Part shown: one piece after another, positions 1-8,835 of the stretch
How positions within the stretch are numbered: position 1 is the stretch's first letter
How the letters are laid out: each line of letters begins with the position of its first letter
Assembly (NCBI RefSeq): GCF_003387155.1
Contig: NZ_QUMT01000003.1
Location: 372,001-436,000 of the forward strand
Reading direction: 5' to 3'
Source of the DNA: Roseateles depolymerans
Lineage (GTDB): Bacteria; Pseudomonadota; Gammaproteobacteria; Burkholderiales; Burkholderiaceae_C
Length of the DNA stretch: 64,000 nucleotides
Notes under the pieces: generated by a model
What the model was told of the DNA's origin: nothing
Databases searched by the model: none
The model's input: the letters and a program-made list of their open reading frames with translations, nothing else
Translations under genes and position numbers: made by a program

Positions 1-42
1 GGCGTCTCGCCCTCTCCGACCGCGCTTTCTGATTGCGCCCGC

Positions 43-864
43 TCAAACGATGCGCAGGCCCAGGTTGGGCAACCCGTCGATATGGCAGTCGAGGACGTCG
101 CCCTTGACCACCGGCCCGACGTTTTCCGGCGTGCCGCTGTAGATGATGTCCCCGGGGAGCAGCTCGAACGCCTTGGACAGATTGGAGATCTGCTCGGCCA
201 CGCTCCAGATCATCATGCTCAGGTCGGCGCTCTGGCGGGTCTCGCCATTGACCTTCAGCCAGATGGCGCCTTGCTTGGGATGTCCCACCAGACTCACCGG
301 ATGAATGGGACCAATCGGCGCCGCATGGTCAAAGCTCTTGCCGATCTCCCAAGGCTTCTTTTCGTTGCCCATGGCGCGCTGCAGGTCCCGCCGGGTCATG
401 TCCAGCCCGATGGCATAGCCATAGACCAGGTCCAGGGCCTGCTCGACCGGCACGTCGCGCCCGCCCTTGTGCAGCGCGGCCACCAGTTCCACCTCGTAGT
501 GATAGTTCTTCGTCAGCGTCGGATAGGGATGGTCTGCCACGGTCCCGGGGGCCACGTTTTGAATGGCATCGGTGGGTTTCTGGAAAAAAAACGGCGGCTC
601 GCGCGTCGGGTCGCTGCCCATCTCCCGTGCATGCGCCGCGTAATTGCGGCCAATGCAATAGATGCGACGGACCGGGAACTGCAGGGTGCTGCCGGCAATG
701 GGAATGGTGGTGGGCGTGACCTCGAACGGCGTCTTGGGAGCAGTCTGCGCTTGTCCCGGCAGCGCACAGCCGGCGACGGCCCCCGCTGCCATGGCCGCTG
801 AGGTGCTGAGCAACGAGCGGCGCGCGAGGCCCCGGGGCCGGAGCCCGGAGAACGAATCGGTCAT
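43..864 (-). CDS. Fumarylacetoacetate hydrolase (FAH) family protein with Tat/lipoprotein-type signal
   Basis: A protein of 273 residues with the C-terminal FAH fold used by hydratases and C-C bond hydrolases of aromatic degradation. Seen: the acidic metal-binding pair in NYHYEVELVAAL (E124, E126), an Asp at about 155 in GYAIGLDMTRRD, and the family motif GTPENVGPV near the C-terminus. The N-terminus is unusual for this normally cytosolic family: ARRSLLS at 14-20 is followed by a hydrophobic Ala-rich stretch and VAGC with Cys33, which reads as a twin-arginine signal ending in a lipobox. The ATG at 864 is chosen because AGGAG lies 6-8 nt upstream; the open frame runs further upstream but without a ribosome site or conserved sequence. 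The substrate cannot be told from sequence. Family assignment is firm; export is inferred. Confidence 0.88.
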   Translation of the reverse strand: MTDSFSGLRPRGLARRSLLSTSAAMAAGAVAGCALPGQAQTAPKTPFEVTPTTIPIAGSTLQFPVRRIYCIGRNYAAHAREMGSDPTREPPFFFQKPTDAIQNVAPGTVADHPYPTLTKNYHYEVELVAALHKGGRDVPVEQALDLVYGYAIGLDMTRRDLQRAMGNEKKPWEIGKSFDHAAPIGPIHPVSLVGHPKQGAIWLKVNGETRQSADLSMMIWSVAEQISNLSKAFELLPGDIIYSGTPENVGPVVKGDVLDCHIDGLPNLGLRIV

Positions 865-1033
865 GGAAGTCTCCTGAGGGTGTGATGGAACCCGTGAGAC
901 TGAGACTAGCCCCGCGCCTCGGCCAGGGCCTATCCGCGTTTGCCACGAAAGGCTGCACGGGGATGCGATTAGCGATCCATCAGGACGAGCCTTCCACGCC
1001 AGCGGCGACGCCCATGTCCTTGGCCGCCTGCCC

Positions 1034-1360
1034 TCAAGCCTGCCAGACGCCGAACCCCGCCTCCCGCAGGCCGATGGCCAGCTCCACCTCCATCTCGCAC
1101 GCGGCCTCATACGGCATCGGGTTGTAGACCTCATAGAGCTGCGGCAGCAACCGCAGCCCGTAGTCGAAGACAAACCGGTTGGCCTGGATGCCGGCCTTGT
1201 GCTTGTCAAAGCGCAGGTCCGGGTCCAGGCCCGTCATGCCCACATAGACGAACGGTTTGCCCAGTTGATAGTCCGGATTGGCGCGGCGAAAGCGCGGCTC
1301 GTTCCAGACCCGGTCCGACAGTTCAACGACGTAGACGTGATGGTGATGGCGGCGGGACAT
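1034..1360 (-). CDS. Small GIY-YIG-like protein of unknown role
   Basis: A protein of 108 residues. VYVVEL near the N-terminus and FVYVGMTG about 30 residues later resemble the GIY and YIG strands of the GIY-YIG nuclease fold. DLRFDKHKAG carries an Arg at the place of the catalytic Arg, and a Glu-rich helix (EAACEMEVELA) near the C-terminus could supply the metal-binding Glu. This is a motif reading, not a homology result. The protein has a His run just after the start (RRHHHH). There is no obvious partner: the FAH gene lies downstream on the same strand after about 170 bp and a chemoreceptor is divergent on the other side. A true nuclease role is uncertain; the call could be a degenerate single-domain GIY-YIG protein. 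Confidence 0.6.
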   Translation of the reverse strand: MSRRHHHHVYVVELSDRVWNEPRFRRANPDYQLGKPFVYVGMTGLDPDLRFDKHKAGIQANRFVFDYGLRLLPQLYEVYNPMPYEAACEMEVELAIGLREAGFGVWQA

Positions 1361-1646
1361 GAGGACGGCCAGGCGCTCGAAAGGCGGCGCAGAAGGCGGA
1401 GCAGAAGACAGCGCAGAGTCCGATTGTGCAGGCGCTCCACCCCCGCACGCTCGCCCGGTCGTGATGAGATCCGCACATCGCGTGGTCCGATGGCAACGGC
1501 AATGACACCGTTACCAGCGAGTTTTAGAGGCATCTGTCCATAAAGCACGAAAAGGCCGGTGAACCGACCGCACCACCCTTTGTGGAAACCGGGTGCCGGT
1601 GACTACATTGAAGAGCTCCGCAGAGACTCAGGACAAGGGACAAGTC

Positions 1647-3188
1647 ATGAAACTGAACAACATGAGGCTGGCCTCCAGACTCGCCATGGGATTTGGCGTG
1701 GTGCTGGTGCTGCTGGCCGCGATCGTGCTGATCGCCGGCATGAGCCTGGGCCGCACGGCCGAGTCCACCCGCAACATGATGGCCGTGCCCCTGCAGAAGG
1801 AGCGGCTGGTGAGCGAGTGGTACATGCTCACGCTGGTGGGCGTGAAGCGCTACACCGCCATCGCCAAGAGCACCGACGCCTCCCTGGCCGACTACTTCGC
1901 CAACGATGTGAAGATCTCCACCGCACGCGGCAACGAGATCATCAAGGCGCTGGACGGCCTGCCCAAGAGCGACGAAGAAAAGAAGGTCGTGGACCGGCTG
2001 ATCGAGGCACGCAAGGTCTACACCGGCACCCGCGACCGCATCGGCGCCGCCAAGAAGGCGGGCAATGCCGACGAAGCGATCCGCATCCTGGAGCAGGAGT
2101 TCCGCCCGCAGGCCGACACCTTCCTCGGCAACATGGTGGACTACCTCAAGTTCCAGCAAAAGACGCTGGATGAAATGGCCAAGGAGGTGGATGCCGCCAC
2201 CACCTCGGCGCAATGGCGCATCGGCCTGATCGGCGCGCTGGCTCTGGTCGTCGGCGCCGTGTTTGCCTGGGTGCTGACCCGCTCGGTGACGGTGCCGCTC
2301 ATCCGCGCCCAGCAGATGGTGCAGGCCGTCGCCAGTGGCGACCTGACCCGCTCGGTCAAGGCCGAAGGCCGCGACGAGATCGCCCAGATGATGACGCAGC
2401 TCGACGCCATGCGGGTGAGCCTGCAGACCGCCATCTCCACCGTGCGGGATTCGTCGGAGAACATCCAGAATGCCTGCCAGGAAGTCTCCGCCGGCAATCA
2501 GGACCTGAGCCAGCGCACGGAACAGACCGCCGGCAATGTGCAGCAGGCCGCCAGCGCGATGGAGCAGCTCAATGGGACGGTCGGCCAGACGGCGCAGTCC
2601 TCCCGGGAAGCCAACCAATTGGCCACCAATGCGGTGGAAGTCGCCACACGTGGCGGTCAGGTGGTGGCCGAGGTGGTGTCGCGCATGCAGGGCATCCATG
2701 GCAGCTCCCGCAAGATTGCCGACATCATCGGCGTGATCGACGGCATCGCGTTCCAGACCAACATCCTGGCGCTGAATGCGGCTGTGGAAGCGGCCCGGGC
2801 CGGTGAACAGGGCCGCGGCTTTGCCGTGGTGGCCACCGAGGTGCGCAACCTGGCGGGGCGCTCGGCCGCTGCGGCCAAGGAAATCAAGTCGCTCATCGAA
2901 GCGAGCGTGGAGCAGGTGGAAGCCGGCACCACGTTGGTCAACCGCGCGGGGGACACCATGAATGAAGTGGTCACTGCCATCCAGCGCGTGACCGGCATCG
3001 TCGGCGAGATCAGCGTCGCCAGCGCCGAGCAGGCCGACGGCGTGTCGCAGGTCTCGGGCGCCGTCACCCAGATGGACGCCGCCACGCAGCAGAACGCCGC
3101 CATGGTGGAAGAAATCGCCGCCGCGGCCTCGAGCCTGCGTGGCCAGGCGCAGAGCCTGGTGGACGCGGTGCGCGTGTTCCGGCTGTAA
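1647..3188 (+). CDS. Methyl-accepting chemotaxis protein (four-helix-bundle sensor)
   Basis: A transmembrane chemoreceptor of 513 residues. TM1 is near residues 11-32, followed by a periplasmic helical domain of about 150 residues that looks like a 4HB_MCP sensor, TM2 near 190-212 (LIGALALVVGAVFAWVL), a HAMP linker (VTVPLIRAQQMVQAVASGDL) and a long cytoplasmic signalling domain. The invariant CheA/CheW-contacting hairpin tip is present ([20 protein letters not shown], then [11 protein letters not shown]). The C-terminus ends in VFRL with no CheR-tethering pentapeptide. The ATG at 1647 is chosen over an upstream in-frame start because it directly precedes the basic start of TM1 and has a purine-rich site (AAGGGACAAG) before it. 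The ligand is unknown. It is related to the receptor at 14082-15632. Confidence 0.95.
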   Translation: MKLNNMRLASRLAMGFGVVLVLLAAIVLIAGMSLGRTAESTRNMMAVPLQKERLVSEWYMLTLVGVKRYTAIAKSTDASLADYFANDVKISTARGNEIIKALDGLPKSDEEKKVVDRLIEARKVYTGTRDRIGAAKKAGNADEAIRILEQEFRPQADTFLGNMVDYLKFQQKTLDEMAKEVDAATTSAQWRIGLIGALALVVGAVFAWVLTRSVTVPLIRAQQMVQAVASGDLTRSVKAEGRDEIAQMMTQLDAMRVSLQTAISTVRDSSENIQNACQEVSAGNQDLSQRTEQTAGNVQQAASAMEQLNGTVGQTAQSSREANQLATNAVEVATRGGQVVAEVVSRMQGIHGSSRKIADIIGVIDGIAFQTNILALNAAVEAARAGEQGRGFAVVATEVRNLAGRSAAAAKEIKSLIEASVEQVEAGTTLVNRAGDTMNEVVTAIQRVTGIVGEISVASAEQADGVSQVSGAVTQMDAATQQNAAMVEEIAAAASSLRGQAQSLVDAVRVFRL

Positions 3189-3256
3189 AGCCTGCGGGGT
3201 GGCGCGGACCTTCCTAGTTCCTATACTCGCAGGCATCCACTGTCTGCGAGTTCATC

Positions 3257-4132
3257 ATGTCCGCTGCATCGGCGTCGCCGAAGTTCTCCGCCTCCCCCAG
3301 CCAGTTGCTGATCGTTGATCCGCAGAACGACTTCTGCGACATCGACGGCGCGGCCCTGCCCGTGCAGGGCGCCAACGCGGACCTGCAGCGACTCGCGCAT
3401 TTCATCCGGACGGCCGGGGCGCAGCTGAGCGACATCGTCGTCACGCTGGACTCCCACGCCGCCTATGCCATCGAGCGGCCGTCCTTCTGGCAGACCGCTG
3501 AGGGCGGTCCGGTCGCCCCCTTCACCCAGATCACCTCGCAGCAGGTGCGCGAAGGCCACTACGCGCCACGCGACCGGCATCTGGCCGAACATGTGCGCTT
3601 CTATCTGGACGCGCTGGAATCCAGCCCGCACCAGTACCGACTGATGGTCTGGCCGGCGCACTGCATCACCGGCAGTTGGGGCCACAACATCCACCAGGAC
3701 GTCGCGCAGGCGCTGGCCGACTGGGAACAGCAATCCCTGCGGGTCGTGGACAAGGTGCTCAAGGGCCGCAACCCGCTCACCGAGCAGTACAGCGCGGTCA
3801 AGGCCGAGGTGCCCCTGCCGGACGACCCCTCCACCGGCATCAACCATGTGCTGGTGGACCGCATCGTGTCCTTCAAGGGCCTGACCTTCATCGCGGGCGA
3901 AGCCAGCAGCCACTGCGTCGCCGCCACGACCGAAGACCTGCTGGACGCGATGACGCCCGAGCGCCGCAGCCGCGTGGTGCTGCTGCGCGACTGCATGAGC
4001 CCGGTGGGCGGCTTTGAAGCGGGCGAAGCGGGGTTTGTGGAACGCGCACAGGCCCAGGGCGTGCGTGTGATGACGGCGGCGCAGGCGCTGGCGCTGGTCA
4101 CGCCCGCTGCGGCCGGCACTCAGGCTTCGTAG
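3257..4132 (+). CDS. Cysteine hydrolase, isochorismatase/nicotinamidase-like
   Basis: A cytoplasmic protein of 291 residues in the isochorismatase-like cysteine hydrolase fold. Seen: the catalytic Asp in LLIVDPQNDF (D21), VTLDSHAAY in the position of the nicotinamidase metal-binding D-x-H segment, a Lys in VVDKVLKGRNP, and the nucleophile Cys in GEASSHCVAATTEDLL. It is longer than classic PncA (about 210 residues), with extra sequence in the middle (about residues 70-190). The second metal-site His of bacterial PncA is not evident: the segment reads HAAYAIERPSFW. Deamidation of nicotinamide or another small amide is plausible but not shown. It converges on the VOC gene with a 13-nt overlap of coding ends. 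Confidence 0.82.
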   Translation: MSAASASPKFSASPSQLLIVDPQNDFCDIDGAALPVQGANADLQRLAHFIRTAGAQLSDIVVTLDSHAAYAIERPSFWQTAEGGPVAPFTQITSQQVREGHYAPRDRHLAEHVRFYLDALESSPHQYRLMVWPAHCITGSWGHNIHQDVAQALADWEQQSLRVVDKVLKGRNPLTEQYSAVKAEVPLPDDPSTGINHVLVDRIVSFKGLTFIAGEASSHCVAATTEDLLDAMTPERRSRVVLLRDCMSPVGGFEAGEAGFVERAQAQGVRVMTAAQALALVTPAAAGTQAS

Positions 4133-4503
4133 ACTTCCAGCGGCAGACCGTCGGGGTCTGCGAAGAAGGTGAAGGCGCGGCCGGTGTATTCATCTATGCG
4201 CACCGGTTCCACGGCGACGCCCAAGGACTCGAGATGCGCCTTGCAGGCCGTCACGTCGTCCACGGCGAACGCCAGGTGCCGCAGGCCCTGCGCTTCTGGA
4301 TAGGACGGTCGCGGCGGCGCATCCGGGAAGGAAAACAGCTCGATCTGCGAGCCGTCCGGCAACGCGAGGTCCAGCTTGTAGGACCGGCGCGCTTCCCGGT
4401 AGTGCTCGGCCAGGACCTTGAGCCCCAGCACCTCGGTGTAGAAGTGGCGGGAGCGGGGGTAGTCACTGCAGATGATGGCAGCGTGATGCAGGCGTTTCAG
4501 CAT
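4120..4503 (-). CDS. VOC family protein (glyoxalase I-like, YaeR/GloA2 type)
   Basis: A protein of 127 residues with two beta-alpha-beta-beta-beta halves typical of one VOC monomer. Seen: an N-terminal metal-ligand candidate in RLHHAAIICSDYPRSRHFY, IELFSFPDAPPRP in the middle, GLRHLAFAVDDV opening the second half, and FFADPDGLPLEVYE at the end, which supplies the last Glu ligand. Length and motifs match the small YaeR/GloA2 group, whose physiological substrates are poorly known. It is a single gene convergent with the upstream-strand cysteine hydrolase. The start at 4503 is the only good ATG, just before LKRLHH. Confidence 0.85.
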   Translation of the reverse strand: MLKRLHHAAIICSDYPRSRHFYTEVLGLKVLAEHYREARRSYKLDLALPDGSQIELFSFPDAPPRPSYPEAQGLRHLAFAVDDVTACKAHLESLGVAVEPVRIDEYTGRAFTFFADPDGLPLEVYEA

Positions 4504-4578
4504 GGCGCGGGCGGGAATTCAACAGACGCCATTAAGCCACGGCGGCGGCGTGGAAGGTCTGACCGGCCAGCGCGTCAG

Positions 4579-5088
4579 TCAGCGCGTCATCTCCGCAGAC
4601 GCCACCGCAGGCAGTGCCGAGGCCTGAACACTGGCCGTGAAGTAGCGGTAGGCGGCGCTGTCCGCCGCGCCGTTCACCGACGGGGCCGCCTGCGCCGACG
4701 GGCTGGCTGCACCGCTGAGCGCATAGCTGTGCACATGCACCACATCCCCGCCATGCTCGAACTGGCAGTGACCCGCATGCGCGGTGCCCTTGGCGGCGCG
4801 GCGGTCGATGTCGTCCTGATCGTCGTCCACATCGACGTTCACCCAGACGTATTCCAGCCCGCTCTGGCCCCGCTCGGCGGAGGTGGACCGCACCGGTGCC
4901 CCTTGCCAGGTCGAACGTAGCAGGGACACGCAGCGCTCATGCTGCTGCCGCTCGAAGGCGGACAGTTCCGGGCCGTCGTAGGCGGGCAGGCGGTCGCAGG
5001 CGCTCAGCCCCAGCGTCGCGGCGGCCAGGGCCAGGGACGACACCAGGCCGGAGACACAATGGCGGGCAGACAGCAGACGGGACGACAC
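4579..5088 (-). CDS. Hypothetical lipoprotein
   Basis: A protein of 169 residues that I do not recognise. The N-terminus has a hydrophobic segment (SLALAAATLGL) ending in LSAC followed by Asp, a good lipobox for signal peptidase II; Asp after the Cys would favour retention in the inner membrane under the E. coli Lol rule. The rest is soluble and mixed, with ERQQHERCVSLLRSTW and an acidic patch VNVDVDDDQDDID in the centre, and a low-complexity Ala/Ser tail. No known domain is apparent. The gene stands alone between the VOC gene and the MFS gene, all on the minus strand but with gaps of 75 and 147 bp. Confidence 0.65.
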   Translation of the reverse strand: MSSRLLSARHCVSGLVSSLALAAATLGLSACDRLPAYDGPELSAFERQQHERCVSLLRSTWQGAPVRSTSAERGQSGLEYVWVNVDVDDDQDDIDRRAAKGTAHAGHCQFEHGGDVVHVHSYALSGAASPSAQAAPSVNGAADSAAYRYFTASVQASALPAVASAEMTR

Positions 5089-5235
5089 GGGCAGCTCCAG
5101 ACAGATCAGGGTTAGCCCGTAGCCTACGTGGAACAGGCTTCTCGCTCATGAAGCCAAGCTGAAGACCGCACGCCAATGCGGGCATGATGCGCCCAAAGCA
5201 GCCATCATTCGCCCCCGAGTCACTTTTACGTCCGG

Positions 5236-6486
5236 CTAGTGAACCTGACGCTTCTGGCGTGCCACCACGGTCATCAGCACCGCCGCCACCACGGTGGAGC
5301 TCACCACCACATAGCCCACCAGCGGAAAGTCCTTCACCTGCCCGTCCGCGCCGATGTAGACCAGATGCCCGGCGATCAGCGAGGCCACGCCGCCCGCCAA
5401 CTGCTGCAACGCGCTGTTGATGGCACTGAAGGCGCCGCGCTGCTCGGGCGACGGGATGCCGCTGACCATGGCCTGCCAGGGAATCAGCCGGGAGAAGATG
5501 CCGGCGAACAGCACCACGTTCACCACGATCAGCAGCGCCAGCGACGACGGTCCCAGGTGGGTATAGAGAATCACCATGACCACGGTGATCACGCAGCCCG
5601 TATAGAACACCGGCATCGGCCCGAAGCGGTCCGACATGCGCCCGATGAAGGGCGACACCACCAGCGTGAAGAGCCCGGTGACCAGATAGACCGCCGGCAG
5701 ATGGTCCAGCGAGACCCCGACGTTGTGCACCACGAAGGCACTGGCGAAGGGCATCAGCATGAAGCCGCCGGTGGTGAGCAAGGCAGTGACGGCAAAGGCG
5801 ATCCAGTGCAGCGGCTTGGACAGCACGTGGCGCAGATGCCGCGCCACGCCGTCCGACCGTCCGGCCGCCAGATGCGCATTCACCGGCTTCATGAAGACGG
5901 CGATCAGCACCCCGGCCACCACCCCCAGGGCCACCAGCGCCAGAAACGGCGCATGCCAGCTCCAGCGGGAGGCGAGGAACAGGCCGAAGGGCAGACCCAG
6001 CACCTGGCTGGCTGCAAAGCCGCCCTGCAGCAGGCCCATCACCCGGCCCCGCTGGGCCGGCGGAAAGAGGTCCGCAGTGATAGCCATCACGATGGAGCCG
6101 ATCACGCCGCCAAACAGACCGGTCACCACCCGCGCGATCAGCAGCATCTCGTAGCTGGTGGCCAGCCCGCACCACAGGGTGCCCAGCAGGAACCCGGTGT
6201 AGAAGAACAGCAGCAGCCGCTTGCGGTCGTAGCGGTCGGCGAATCCGGCGGTCATCAGCCCCGACAGGCCCGCGCTGAAGGCATAGGCCGACACCACCAT
6301 GCCGAACTGCTGTGCCGACATGGACATGGCCGGCATGATCATCGCGCCCAGGGGCGACATGATCATGAAGTCCAGGATCACGGCGAACTGCAGCAGCGTC
6401 AGCATGCCGGTGGCAAAACGCTGGTAGGGCGTGAACGGCAGCGGCGCGCCCGGAGGCGCGCCAGGAGTCATCGGAGTGGCGGACAT
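5236..6486 (-). CDS. MFS transporter
   Basis: An inner-membrane protein of 416 residues with about twelve hydrophobic segments in two blocks of six and a hydrophilic loop near residues 180-200 (AHLAAGRSDGVARHLRHVL). The major-facilitator signature between TM2 and TM3 is visible as GFADRYDRKRLLL, and a counterpart appears in the second half (GRMSDRFGPMPVFY). Antiporter-like GxxxGxxxG spacing occurs in TM5 (LLQGGFAASQVLGLPFG). This pattern fits a drug or metabolite exporter of the DHA1-like group, but the substrate cannot be read from sequence. No regulator is adjacent, and the gene is monocistronic as far as I can see. The start follows a clear site and precedes a Pro-rich N-terminal tail of about 20 residues. 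Confidence 0.9.
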   Translation of the reverse strand: MSATPMTPGAPPGAPLPFTPYQRFATGMLTLLQFAVILDFMIMSPLGAMIMPAMSMSAQQFGMVVSAYAFSAGLSGLMTAGFADRYDRKRLLLFFYTGFLLGTLWCGLATSYEMLLIARVVTGLFGGVIGSIVMAITADLFPPAQRGRVMGLLQGGFAASQVLGLPFGLFLASRWSWHAPFLALVALGVVAGVLIAVFMKPVNAHLAAGRSDGVARHLRHVLSKPLHWIAFAVTALLTTGGFMLMPFASAFVVHNVGVSLDHLPAVYLVTGLFTLVVSPFIGRMSDRFGPMPVFYTGCVITVVMVILYTHLGPSSLALLIVVNVVLFAGIFSRLIPWQAMVSGIPSPEQRGAFSAINSALQQLAGGVASLIAGHLVYIGADGQVKDFPLVGYVVVSSTVVAAVLMTVVARQKRQVH

Positions 6487-6560
6487 GCGAAACCCAGTTG
6501 CCCCGGATCGGGGGAAGGCCGGTTTGTAGCAGGCTTTGCCATTCCGATGGTTTCAGCGGA

Positions 6561-8591
6561 TCACCAGACCCGGATCGGCTTGGGCGCCACCATGGCATCC
6601 CCTGCCTTGCAGCTGAAGGCCTGGGCAAATTCCGGCATGTTGGACATGGTCGCCACGACGCGGTACTTGCCCGGCGAATGCGGGTCGGTGCGCAGCTGGT
6701 TCAGCAGGGCCGCTTCCCGGGTCTTGTTGCGCCACACCAGCGCGTTGGACAGGAAGAAGCGCTGCTCCGGCGTGAAGCCGTCCACCTTGTCCCGCTGCCC
6801 GGTGCGCTTGAGCGCGTTCTGCAGCGCGTCGAAGGCGATGGGCATGCCGGCCATGTCGGAGATGTTCTCGCCCAGCGTCAGCCGGCCGTTGATGTGCGTG
6901 CCCGGCACCGGCTCATAGCTCTCGTACAGCGCCACGACGCGGTCCGCGTTGGCCTTGTAGGCCTCGGCATCCGCGGGGGTCCACCAGTCGTTGAGGCTGC
7001 CGCCGCTGTCGAACTGCCGGCCGCGGTCATCGAAGTGGTGGGTGATCTCGTGGCCGATCACCATGCCGATGCCGCCATAGTTGACCGCATCGTCCGCCTT
7101 CGCATCGAAGAACGGCGGCTGCAGGATGCCGGCCGGGAAGGTGATTTCATTCAGGCCACCCGCCTGTGCATTCACGATGTAGGGCGACATCGTCCAGCGG
7201 GTCCGGTCACTGGGGCGATCCAGGTCCTTGAGCTGTTCCTGGAAGGCCCAGGCGGACGCCTTGAGCTGGTTGCCGGCAAAGTCCTTCGGATCAAGGCGCA
7301 GGCCCTCGTACTGCGGCCAGGTGGTCGGCGCGCCGATCTTGGGCTGCATCGCGGCCAGCTTCTCCAGGGCACGCACCTTGGTCTGCTCGCTCATCCAGGC
7401 CACGTTCTGGATCTTCTCGCGCATGGCCGCCTTCACATCGTCGATCAGCAGCGTGGCGCGGCGCTGAGCTTCCGGCGAGAAGGCGCGGGCCACGAACAGC
7501 TCACCCAGCGCCAGGCCCAGCGGCGCCCCACCGGTGCGGCCGCCGATCATCATGATCACTTCCTGCTCGCGCGGCTTGTGCTGCTCCAGGCCGGTGATGG
7601 TCTTGTCGTAGTAGTCGAACGCCGCATCGGCATAGACGGCGGGCAGGCGGGCGGCGCTGTTGTCCAGCACCCGCATCCGCAGATAGGTCTTCCAGGTGGA
7701 CACCGGCGTGCTGGCGGCGAGCTCAGCCACTCGCTTGAGGAAGGCCGGCTGGCCGACGATGACACGGTCCACGCCGTCAGTCCGCTTGCCGTTCAGCGTC
7801 AGGGCCTTGAGCCAGGCCTGCCAGTCCAGGCCCGGCGCCTTCTCGGCCAGCTCGGCCGGGGACATCGGGTTGTAGACCGCCAGCGGATCGCGCATGGCTG
7901 CGCGGGGCATGGTGGCGTCCGCCAGCCGCGCCTCGAAAGCCATCAGGGCATCCAGCGTGTCGGACGAGGCATCGGCGCCGGAGGCCTTCAGCAGCCGCTC
8001 CGCATACTGGCGGTACGCCGCGCGCAGCCGCTTGGCCAGGTCGGTGTCCTTGAAGTAGTCGTCCCGGTCCGGCAGGCCCAGGCCGGACTGGGTCAGGTTC
8101 AGCACCTGCACGGTGGTGTTCTTGGGGTCGGGGCGGACGTAGGTCCCGACCGGGGCGGCAATCTGCACCCGGCCCAGCTCGGCGAGCACCGCAGGCAGGT
8201 CGTCGGTGGTCTTCAGGGACGCGACCCGGTCCAGCAGGGGCTTCACCGGCTTGAGCCCGCCCGCTTCGATGGCGGCGCGGTCCATGCCGCTGGCGAAATA
8301 GGCGGCCACCTGACGCAGACCGGGGCTGGTCTGCAGGTCCGGCTTCTTCACCAGTTCGGCCAGGGCATTGGCCAGCAGGCGGTCATTGGCGACACGCAGC
8401 GCGTCAAAGCTGCCGATGCGGGTCTGGTCCGCCGGCAGCTGGGTGCTGGCGAGCCACGGGCCGTTCACGTAGTCATAGAAGTCCGCGCAGGGCGACACCT
8501 CCTTGGAGAAGCTCTGGACATCCAGGGCCCGCGCCGGAGCGGCGGTCAGGGCAGCGGCTGCGGCGGCGGCAATCAGGGCAATGCGGAACAT
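6561..8591 (-). CDS. M13 family metallopeptidase (PepO/neprilysin-like), secreted
   Basis: A protein of 676 residues, the usual length for a bacterial M13 peptidase. A Sec signal peptide covers about residues 1-22 (RIALIAAAAAAALTAAPARA). The zinc site is intact: HEITHHFDD gives the HExxH ligands, and GENISDMAG gives the third Glu in ExxxD. The C-terminus ends with Cys-containing FSCKAGDAM and a terminal VW, typical of the family. It should cleave short peptides in the periplasm or outside the cell. The upstream gap of 244 bp, shared with the cyanophycinase end, contains no further gene that I can support. No operon partner. Confidence 0.95.
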   Translation of the reverse strand: MFRIALIAAAAAAALTAAPARALDVQSFSKEVSPCADFYDYVNGPWLASTQLPADQTRIGSFDALRVANDRLLANALAELVKKPDLQTSPGLRQVAAYFASGMDRAAIEAGGLKPVKPLLDRVASLKTTDDLPAVLAELGRVQIAAPVGTYVRPDPKNTTVQVLNLTQSGLGLPDRDDYFKDTDLAKRLRAAYRQYAERLLKASGADASSDTLDALMAFEARLADATMPRAAMRDPLAVYNPMSPAELAEKAPGLDWQAWLKALTLNGKRTDGVDRVIVGQPAFLKRVAELAASTPVSTWKTYLRMRVLDNSAARLPAVYADAAFDYYDKTITGLEQHKPREQEVIMMIGGRTGGAPLGLALGELFVARAFSPEAQRRATLLIDDVKAAMREKIQNVAWMSEQTKVRALEKLAAMQPKIGAPTTWPQYEGLRLDPKDFAGNQLKASAWAFQEQLKDLDRPSDRTRWTMSPYIVNAQAGGLNEITFPAGILQPPFFDAKADDAVNYGGIGMVIGHEITHHFDDRGRQFDSGGSLNDWWTPADAEAYKANADRVVALYESYEPVPGTHINGRLTLGENISDMAGMPIAFDALQNALKRTGQRDKVDGFTPEQRFFLSNALVWRNKTREAALLNQLRTDPHSPGKYRVVATMSNMPEFAQAFSCKAGDAMVAPKPIRVW

Positions 8592-8835
8592 GGCGGTGGC
8601 CCCGGGTGGCGGGGCGGGTCTGCATGAGAAGGGCGCAAGGCTACCGCCGCTCGAATCGTCCGGCCATCCGCCATTGCCCAGGCGTGGCTTTTGGCACCCG
8701 AGCGCATGGCGGTTTTTGAGCCGCAGGGGCGAGGAGCGGATGGCGGCGGCGACACCCGCGCAGGACTGTGGCCTCGTGGGGACAGTCGCGCGGCGGTGCT
8801 ACGGCGTGGAAGACGGCCTTGAGGCTTTGATGCGC

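Noticed and set aside
865-1209. N-terminal extension of the FAH protein
   Set aside because: Antisense to part of the neighbouring gene region, not protein-like, and a good ribosome site precedes the ATG at 864.
1541-1646. Sigma-28-like promoter before the first chemoreceptor (TAAAG then GCCGGTGA)
   Set aside because: Spacing between the two elements is about 10 nt rather than the required 15 or so, and the -10 match is poor.
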